In this document: positions 22,896-64,000 of the stretch, piece after piece
How positions within the stretch are numbered: position 1 is the stretch's first letter
Layout of the letters: each line of letters begins with the position of its first letter
Notes under the pieces: model-generated
Seen by the model: only the letters and a program-made list of their open reading frames with translations
What the model was told of the DNA's origin: nothing
Databases searched by the model: none
Assembly: GCA_964017185.1 (NCBI GenBank)
Contig: OZ024869.1
Coordinates: forward strand, 71,022,315-71,086,314
DNA length: 64,000 nt
Origin: Rugalucina vietnamica
Lineage: Eukaryota > Mollusca > Bivalvia > Lucinida > Lucinidae
Direction: 5' to 3'
Program-made: the position numbers and the translations under genes

Positions 22896-23056
22896 TTACG
22901 TCCCAGTCAACAGCTACAGTCATGTTGTGACATTGCATCCATATGATGGGACTTCTACCCAACCAGTTACTGGTCAGCTGGTCAGTCAGACAGTTATAAG
23001 CTTTGCCTGGAGACACAAGCAGCCCATCTATTCCCATGGCCGAAATGGGTGGGGGC
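22896..23056 (+). repeat. dispersed repeat (ACGTCCCAGTCAACAGCTA family)
   Basis: Shares CAGTCAACAGCTAYGGTCAT, GACATTGCNTCCAT, GGGACNTCTA and GCAGCCCATCTATTCC with 50776-51208. Origin not identified. Confidence 0.5.
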
Positions 23057-23074
23057 ATGAATGAAATGAAAATT

Positions 23075-23309
23075 GAGCCAACGCATAAGAAAGCCAACAA
23101 TCTGCATATGCGAAAACAAACGCGCAGATCAGCTGTGCAGTAACTGAACAGTTGATCAGCACCTTTGTTTTCGCTACACAAATAGTACAATTCCTCTTCT
23201 ACTTCTATCCAAATTTTCAAGCTTCTAGCTCTTTTCTGTGACTGTATAGGCCGGTTCGTGTCGGACCTGGTCAGAACTCCAAATTGTTGCTTTTCTCATG
23301 CACAGGCTC
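23075..23309 (+). mobile_element. MITE-1 copy 1 (GAGCC hairpin MITE)
   Basis: MITE-1 consensus: TIR GAGCCGCCTCGTGGGAAAAC, then CAACAATCTGCATAGGCGAA, a 40-bp hairpin (GCAGATCAGCTTCGCGGTAA and its complement), a unique half, then the inverted TIR ending in GGCTC. This copy has a 5-bp target duplication AAATT. Orientation '+' means hairpin half first. No coding capacity. Confidence 0.85.
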
Positions 23310-23526
23310 AAATTATAATATCAACAATGCCTTGGCATGGTTTCAAATGACTGGTGCACAGAAGCATAGAGAGGAAAATATATGGGTAATAAAATTTGTT
23401 CTACAGGACTTAAATAAAATCTAATTACAAACTAACAAAAATATCACAGTGGTACAAAATGTTAACTTATGAAACGACAAATGAATCACTAAATAATATG
23501 AGCTAAATCATAAGAACATTCTTATT

Positions 23527-23746
23527 CATATATGCAAAAACAAAGATGCAGATCAGCTTTGCACAGTTGTGCAGTTACTCGGGACCCTTTTCACTTCATG
23601 GATAGTAGAATACCTAACCCCTAACTAACCCCTAAATCGAAAATAATTTCAAGCTTCACGCCTTCTTCTGTGATGGTACATGGCAGATTGTGTCCAGCCT
23701 GGTAGGAAGCCCCAAATACAGGTTTTCTCATGACATGCCTTAAATA
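23527..23746 (+). mobile_element. MITE-1 copy 2, degenerate
   Basis: Retains ACAAAGATGCAGATCAGCTT, TTTCAAGCTTCACG and AGGTTTTCTCATGACATG; hairpin arm is damaged and a CTAACCCCTAA dimer has appeared. Confidence 0.65.
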
Positions 23747-23980
23747 AGCTGCAACGCAAGAAAACCAGTCTTTGGGTTTTCCGACCAGGTCTGACACAAA
23801 CCAGTCTGTGCAGTCACAGAAGTGGGATAGAAGCTTGAAATTTCGGATTAAACAAGAAGAGGGATTGCACTATCCGAGTAGCGGAATCAAAGGCGCTGAT
23901 CAGCTTCGCAGTTAACTGCGAAGCTGATCTGCACCTTTGTTTTCGCATAGGCAAAATCCGGTTTTCTCGTGATGCAGCTC
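23747..23980 (-). mobile_element. MITE-1 copy 3
   Basis: Reverse orientation, directly abutting copy 2: AAGAAAACCAGTC, ATTTCGGATTAAACAAGAAG, hairpin GCTTCGCAGTTAACTGCGAA, then GGTTTTCTCGTGATGCAGCT. Confidence 0.85.
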
Positions 23981-24121
23981 AAACAATACACTATCTGTTC
24001 TAAAAGGTTATTGAAGAATAGAAAACAATGAAGGCTATGTACATAACTTTATAGACTATAAAATTATGGCAAAACAATAAAACAATAGCACTGCAACATG
24101 TGTCAGTTCAATCAAACAAGT

Positions 24122-24354
24122 GGGCCGCTGCATGAGAAAACCAACAATCTGCATATGCGAAAACAAAGGCACAGATCAGCTTCGCAGTAACTGCAAAACT
24201 GATCAGTGCCTTTGCTTTCTCTACACACATAGAACAATCCCTCTTCTTCTTAAATCCAAAATTTCAACTTCTAGCCTGCTTCTATGACTGTACAGGCTGG
24301 TTTGTGTTGGACTTGGTCCGAAACCCCGAAGACCGGTTTTCTCGCGTCGCTGCT
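24122..24354 (+). mobile_element. MITE-1 copy 4
   Basis: GGCCGCTGCATGAGAAAACC at the left, hairpin around CTTCGCAGTAACTGCAAAAC, end CTCGCGTCGCTGCTC. Confidence 0.85.
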
Positions 24355-24915
24355 CAAATGTCTTTGGAACTTGTATCAAGTGTAAAACCAAATGAAAGTA
24401 TATTTTAACTTTATGGACCTCTCTTGACTTACTTTAGTAGTTTGGTCTGAATTTTATTCTGTAATCAAGAGTATACAAACAAATTAGGCAGAAAAAATGT
24501 TGAAGACCTAGGCAGGTTAGAGATTTGTATAAGCATTATGAACTTAATGTTATAATGTTAACAATAATAATATCCAAGTCGTATGGTTTCATTGAAGTGT
24601 GAAAAAAAATCAATTGCTTTTTCGTAATACAGAAAAAGAAATTACTTAGGATAGTATGAAATATTGCAAAAAAACTTGTAAAGGCTTATAACTGGAATAT
24701 GAAAATTCCAAAAAAGTCATAATCTGTAAGACGTATATTAAGCAATCACTCTTGAATAATAAATCACTATAATCAATACAAGTACATAATTTATCTTCAA
24801 AACAAAACTTAACATAATAAATAAATAAAACACTGAGAAGAAAACTTTGCATTGTTTGGCAAGGATACCATGACTGCATGCTGTAGACAACTCTTCTGTT
24901 TCAGCAATATGAAGA
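24355..24915. other. no feature recognised
   Basis: AT-rich intergenic spacer downstream of the exchanger gene; no supported gene. Confidence 0.45.
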
Positions 24916-25127
24916 GAGCCGTCTCCAACAATGTGGTTTCCGAACAGGTCCGACACAAATCAGGCTGTACAGGCTGGAAGCTTGAAATTTCCGATTTAAG
25001 AAGAAGAGGAAGTGTACTATCCATGTAGCGAAAACAAAGGCGCTAATCAGCTTCGCGGTAACTGCCAAGTTGATCTGCGTTTTTGTTTTCGCATATGCAG
25101 ATTGTTGGTTTTCTCATGATGCGGCTC
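24916..25127 (-). mobile_element. MITE-1 copy 5
   Basis: GAGCCGTCTCCAACAATGTG (short internal loss in the TIR), hairpin CTTCGCGGTAACTGCCAAGT, end TTTTCTCATGATGCGGCTC. A poly-A run follows at 25137-25157. Confidence 0.8.
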
Positions 25128-25307
25128 AAGTAATGCAAAAAAAAAAAAAAAAAAAACTGTTTTCTACTCTATTCTCACCAAAAATTTGAAAATCAGCCCA
25201 AGAATCCAAACAATTTGATCAACATATTTTTTTCTCCATTTTCTGAGCAGAAAAACACATTGGATGGGTTACTGATGCTCTGATGCGAGTAGTTTTTATC
25301 ATCAGGA

Positions 25308-25504
25308 TAATATGAGAAAACCAGATTTTTGCCTATATGCGAAAACAAAGGCGCAGATCAGCTGTGCATTACTGCACAGCTGAGCTGATCAGCCCCTTTG
25401 TTTTCGCTACTCAGTACAATTCCTCTTCCTCCTATATCGGAAATTTCAAGCTTCTATCCACCTTCTGTAGCTGCATAGGCCAGTATTCTCGCATCGCGGC
25501 TCAT
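25308..25504 (+). mobile_element. MITE-1 copy 6
   Basis: TATGAGAAAACCAGATTTTT, hairpin of the CAGCTGTGCATTACTGCACA subtype, ending TATTCTCGCATCGCGGCTC. Confidence 0.8.
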
Positions 25505-25761
25505 ATGTCCATGTAATATTTACCGCCTTAAACCTTACCTTTATTACCTGAAAATGAGGTTTACAGAGGCATTTTTTTTATTATTTTTGCTCCAAAACAT
25601 AGATTGTGGGTACTCATTAGAACCGTCTTGGTGAGGCGGTGTACCCACAATCAATGTTGTGAGCAAGAAATATTAAAAATATAAAAAAATTTACATGAAA
25701 TTTTTCAATTTTTAAAGTTGAACAAATCTCTGTTTATTACATGGGCAAATTTTCGTAATAT
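25505..25761. mobile_element. MITE-2 copy
   Basis: Directly abuts MITE-1 copy 6. ATGTCCATGTAATATTTACC, hairpin GTGGGTACTCATTAGAACCG / GGCGGTGTACCCACAATC, end ACATGGGCAAATTTTCGTAA. Confidence 0.85.
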
Positions 25762-25880
25762 CAAAAATGGTTACCTTACCAGACCTACTAGATTAAAAAA
25801 CAAATGTTTTTTAATACATCAATCTATCCTCGCTTCTTCATTTTTTGAGTCCTTTAATGCACAGCGGTCACAGTATATTT

Positions 25881-26113
25881 GAGCCGCTGCACAAGAAAAC
25901 CAACAATCTGTATGTGCAAAAACAAAGCCGCAGATCAGCTGTGCAGTAACTTCACAGCTGATTAGCGCCTTTGTTTTCGCTACAAGGATAGTACAATTCC
26001 TCTTCGACTTATATCCAAATTTTCAAGCTTCTGGCTCTTTTCTGTGACTGTACATAGTGCAGGCCGATTTGTGGTCAGAACTCAAAAGTGTTGTTTTTCT
26101 CGTGCAATGGCTC
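25881..26113 (+). mobile_element. MITE-1 copy 7
   Basis: GAGCCGCTGCACAAGAAAAC ... CTCGTGCAATGGCTC, with target duplication ATTT on both sides. Confidence 0.85.
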
Positions 26114-26165
26114 ATTTGGTACAGATATGATTATTCATGTAGATTATATGAGTATACAATTCAAT

Positions 26166-26399
26166 GAGCCGTCTCGTGGGAAAACCAACAATGTGGTTTC
26201 CGAACAGGTCTGACACAAACCGGCCTGTACAGCTACAGAAGCAGGCTAGAAGCTTGAAATTTTGGAGCTTAGTAGAGGAGGAATTGTACTATCCGAGTAG
26301 CGAAAACAAAGGCGCTGATCAGCTTCGCGGTTACCGCGAAGCTGATCTGTGTCTTTGTTTTCGCCTATGCAGATTGTTGGTTTTCCCACGAGGCGGCTC
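26166..26399 (-). mobile_element. MITE-1 copy 8
   Basis: GAGCCGTCTCGTGGGAAAAC ... CCCACGAGGCGGCTC; near-perfect TIRs, hairpin CTTCGCGGTTACCGCGAAG. Looks young. Confidence 0.9.
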
Positions 26400-26792
26400 A
26401 AATATGGATTGGAATGAAGCGAAGATCTTGGTTCTGTATTATGACACACAAAAGAGACACTAAAACAACAAAGAGGTTTGGTTTTGTATGATCCTTGTCT
26501 TGAAATAACCTGTCATATTCATACACAAATAAAGCTGCATAGCAGCACGTTTGCTCTTTCCTGCCTACATAGTGTATATGTAGGGCTCTAATCTGTGCCC
26601 ACACTAACTCTGATCTGCACCAACAAAAACCTATGTTCTCTGATCCACTTCCAGGCTATCTCCTATCCGTCCCAAAAATCAGTTTCTGTTCCTACGCCTT
26701 CAAAGCTTGAGTTACATATTTTCTTGGTATGTTTGGACAGTTTGTGTTATAACTTGTAGACAAACTAAATTGACAGGCCTTTTTGAAGACAA
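26400..26792. other. no feature recognised; probable 3' flank of the exchanger gene
   Basis: No repeat family recognised. No convincing minus-strand AATAAA was found, so the transcript end cannot be placed. Confidence 0.4.
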
Positions 26793-26897
26793 CCCAGCAG
26801 GCACATGACGTCAAAATGACATCAGATCGACGTCGATGCGACATGACGTCGCATCGACGTCGATCTGACGTCATTTTAACGTCATGTGCCCGCTGGG
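26793..26897. repeat. 105-bp near-perfect palindrome rich in GACGTC
   Basis: Arms start CCCAGCAGGCACATGACGTC on the left and end GACGTCATGTGCCCGCTGGG-like on the right. The centre is built from ATCGACGTCGAT and TGACGTC blocks. Probably a palindromic DNA element. It begins only 36 nt beyond the exchanger stop codon, so it likely lies in the 3' UTR. Confidence 0.9.
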
Positions 26898-26933
26898 AAG
26901 GCTAATTACATGTACTATGACACACACATATGA

Positions 26934-61533
<34,600 letters not shown>

Positions 61534-61559
61534 CTGAAAATAGTGAGATTAAAACATGT

Positions 61560-61784
61560 ATGCGCCTTTGCGTCAGAAAACCAACAATTTGGGATTCTGA
61601 CCCGGTCACAGTCACAGGAGCAGGCTAGAAGCTTGGAATTTCGGATTTAAGAAAAAGAGTGATTGTACTATCTGTGTAGCGAAAACAAAGGCGCTGGTCA
61701 GCTGTGCAGTTACTGCATACTGCACAGCTGATCTGTGTCTTTGTTTTCGCATATGCAAACTGTTGGCTTTTCCATGCGGCGGCT
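61560..61784 (-). mobile_element. MITE-1 copy 30, 26 nt from exon a acceptor
   Basis: TGCGCCTTTGCGTCAGAAAA ... TTTCCATGCGGCGGCTC. Opposite orientation to copy 29 on the other side of the exon. Confidence 0.88.
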
Positions 61785-61809
61785 CGTATAAAACTATATG
61801 AGCCTTGTA

Positions 61810-62488
61810 CTATTACCATAAACAGCTAAACATGCTTATACAATGGTGTAAATTAGTGCCGTCCAGAGCACATTTGACTATTACCATAAACAGCTAAACA
61901 TGCTTATACAATGGTGTAAATTAGTGCCGTCCACAGCACATTTGACTATTACCATAAACAGCTAAACATGCTTATACAACGGTGTAAATTAGTGCCGTCC
62001 AGAGCACATTTGACTATTACCATAAACAGCTAAACATGCTTATACAATGGTTTAAATCAGTGCCGTCCACAGCACATTTGACTATTACCATAAACAGCTA
62101 AACATGCTTATACAATGGTGTAAATTAGTGCCGTCCAGAGCACATTTGACTATTACCATAAACAGCTAAACATGCTTATACAATGGTGTAAATTAGTGCC
62201 GTCCAGAGCACATTTGACTATTACCATAAACAGCTAAACATGCTTATACAATGGTGTAAATCAGTGCCGTCCACAGCACATTTGACTATTACCATAAACA
62301 GCTAAACATGCTTATACAACGGTGTAAATTAGTGCCGTCCAGAGCACATTTGACTATTACCATAAACAGCTAAACATGCTTATACAACGGTGTAAATTAG
62401 TGCCGTCCAGAGCACATTTGACTATTACCATAAACAGCTAAACATGCTTATACAATGGTGTAAATCAGTGCCGTCCACAGCACATTTG
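61810..62488 (+). repeat. 68-bp tandem repeat, 10 units
   Basis: Unit GCCGTCCAGAGCACATTTGA, CTATTACCATAAACAGCTAA, ACATGCTTATACAATGGTGT, AAATTAGT. GCCGTCCA occurs at 61858 and every 68 bp up to 62470. Variant CCACAG versus CCAGAG marks a three-unit higher-order pattern in the right half. Confidence 0.97.
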
Positions 62489-62545
62489 AATGTCCCATAA
62501 ACTACTTGGTTCTGTGTATTACAATATCAATATGTGACCAGACCC

Positions 62546-62744
62546 CAAGGTTATAAAACTTTTTATGCTCAACTCAGCTGAGAATAGATGCCGAAATAGC
62601 ACAAATACATTTTAAATTGAAATTTCAGGCTTAGATCACCAAAGCATGTAATTTATCCTGCTAATAAATGTTAAAATGCCAACATTAATAAGCAGGATTG
62701 TAGTCTCAGTTGAGCTGAGCATGAAAAAAGTTTAATAACCTCAG
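62546..62744. mobile_element. MITE-4 copy
   Basis: AAGGTTATAAAACTTTTTAT ... GCATGAAAAAAGTTTAATAA, CCTC; flanked by GACC on both sides. Shares TGTTAAAATGCCAACA with the 3.8 kb copy. Confidence 0.85.
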
Positions 62745-62772
62745 GACCAAAGCCTTTGTTTTTGCTAAATGG

Positions 62773-63387
62773 CTATAATTCCAACTTTACTAATTTCCTA
62801 CATTCTGATTGGTTGTTTGGAAGACTTTATACTTCGATAAAAGCAATGCGTAAGAATACTCAGTTTTCACCTTAAAAACGGCGCGACGTTACGTGATAAC
62901 ATGACGTTTCTTCTCAAAAACGTTGACGTCATCAAATCTAAACGTCATAAAAACAATGGATGAACGCGTTTTGAAGGCGTCGAAATGAATATTTTGAATT
63001 TTTATTAACATGGACGCATTTTCTTTTAACAGAACATAGTACGGTAAGTGTGTCAATCTTCCTGTTGTGTGTTGGAATTCTAATATTCCGAGCCCCCAGT
63101 TCAAAATCGACATGTCTTTCTAAAGGTCAAGACGGCGATATTTTCTCCCAAAAGCACAATTTTGAATGAAAGGGGGGGGGGGGGGGTTAAAACTCCCGCT
63201 TTGACAGCCTGCTTATAGCAAGCCAGTTATAGCTTCTATTTATTGCGAGAAGTGAGTTTTATGCTTTGGAAATTTTCAAGATGGCTGCCTCATGAAGATC
63301 CGTTTTGCTCTATTTTCCTTCCGCTGGCTATAAAAATTTAAATCAATGTAGACAAATGCAGTGTAATGAGACAAAGTTGGAATTATA
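62773..63387. mobile_element. 615-bp TIR element (TATAATTCCAACTTT) with a G tract
   Basis: CTATAATTCCAACTTTAC / complement TTATAATTCCAACTTTGT. Contains a run of about 16 G at 63171-63187. No coding capacity. Confidence 0.65.
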
Positions 63388-63446
63388 AGGAATGAATTAT
63401 TATTTTTGTTGATTTTATCGATCAACAAAAATAAAATTCATTCCTA
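63388..63446. repeat. foldback palindrome
   Basis: AGGAATGAATTATTATTTTT / GTTGATTTTATCGATCAAC / AAAATAAAATTCATTCCT: arms of about 26 bp. Confidence 0.85.
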
Positions 63447-63526
63447 TAATATATACTTAAATCTCCCTTCATCCTCAGTCTGATCATTTTCAAACCTCAA
63501 ACCATCTTCTATGGCTGCATTTATTT

Positions 63527-63750
63527 GAGCCACGTTGTGAGAAAATGGGATTACTGCCAATGCGCAAACAAAGGCGCAAATCAGCTTTGCAGTAACTGCG
63601 AAGCTGATCAGTGCCTTTGTTTTCGCTACATGGATTGTAAAATTCCTCTTCTTCCTAAATCCGAAATTTCAAGCTTCTGTAGCTGCACAGGACGGTTTGT
63701 GTCAGATATGGTCAGAAATCCCGAAGACTGCTTTTCTGACGTCGCTGCTC
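63527..63750 (+). mobile_element. MITE-1 copy 31
   Basis: GAGCCACGTTGTGAGAAAAT ... TCTGACGTCGCTGCTC, target duplication ATTT. Confidence 0.88.
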
Positions 63751-63835
63751 ATTTTCGAATTGCAGAATCATGTCAGAGACACAAACAGTTTCTCCTAGTG
63801 ATGGAGATGGATTAAATTTTTTTGGGTAGTTTAAT

Positions 63836-63995
63836 GAGCCAGGCTAGAAACTTGAAATTTCGGATTAAAGAAGAAGGACTGTACTATCCGTGCAGTGGAA
63901 ACAAAGGCGCTGATCAGCTGTACAGTTACTGCACAGCTGATCTGCGGCTTTGTTTTCGCCTATGCAAATTGTTGGTTTTCTCATGCAGTGGCTCA
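63836..63995 (-). mobile_element. MITE-1 copy 32, internally deleted
   Basis: GAGCCAGGCTAGAAACTTGA joins the TIR start directly to the inner half; hairpin GTACAGTTACTGCACAGCTG; end TTCTCATGCAGTGGCTC. Confidence 0.85.
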
Positions 63996-64000
63996 AATAA

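Noticed and set aside
26164..26463. ORFs with repeated phrases such as VGKPTICIGENKGADQL
   Set aside because: Translation of MITE-1 in different copies and frames; not a protein family.

Overview
This is eukaryotic nuclear DNA, most likely from a bivalve mollusc. The evidence is long AT-rich introns with GT-AG borders, a TRIM/NHL-type propeller gene next to a Mab-21/cGAS-like nucleotidyltransferase-fold gene (both greatly expanded in bivalves), and several dispersed repeats, including one carrying the recurrent phrase CAAGATGGCCGCCAT. The species cannot be fixed from the sequence alone. All three genes seen lie on the minus strand; no gene is supported on the plus strand.

Layout. At 1-528 is the C-terminal part of a TRIM-like/NHL propeller protein that runs off the left edge. 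At 1669-3804 is an intron-free Mab-21-domain protein of about 711 residues. From 3.8 to 26.8 kb there is no gene: it is a patchwork of terminal-inverted-repeat (TIR) elements, a 4.9 kb element with very similar long arms, two 51-bp minisatellite arrays and pieces of three dispersed families. From 26934 to 61533 lies one large gene, a ClC-3/4/5-type chloride/proton exchanger. I reconstructed it as 19 coding exons, in frame throughout, giving 749 residues up to the stop codon; only the extreme N-terminus lies beyond the right edge. Coding sequence is about 6.5% of this span. The introns hold SINEs, mariner-like elements, tandem repeats and more than 30 copies of one 235-bp hairpin MITE (called MITE-1 here).

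How the parts relate. The exchanger looks functional: the selectivity serine, gating glutamate, proton glutamate and both CBS domains are present, so purifying selection holds the exons while the introns fill with transposable elements. The most interesting pattern is that MITE-1 copies sit right beside exons. Eleven of 38 exon edges have a copy within 50 nt, one only 9 nt from a 5' splice site, and the first exon seen is bracketed by two oppositely oriented copies. MITE-1 is absent from the first 22.8 kb. One copy has an exact 31-bp flanking duplication although its relatives have 4-5 bp.

I found no clear new biochemical system. The novel material is in mobile-element architecture: iterated motifs in terminal repeats, a minisatellite that appears to have grown from the end of a dispersed repeat, nested insertions, and MITEs packed against splice sites.
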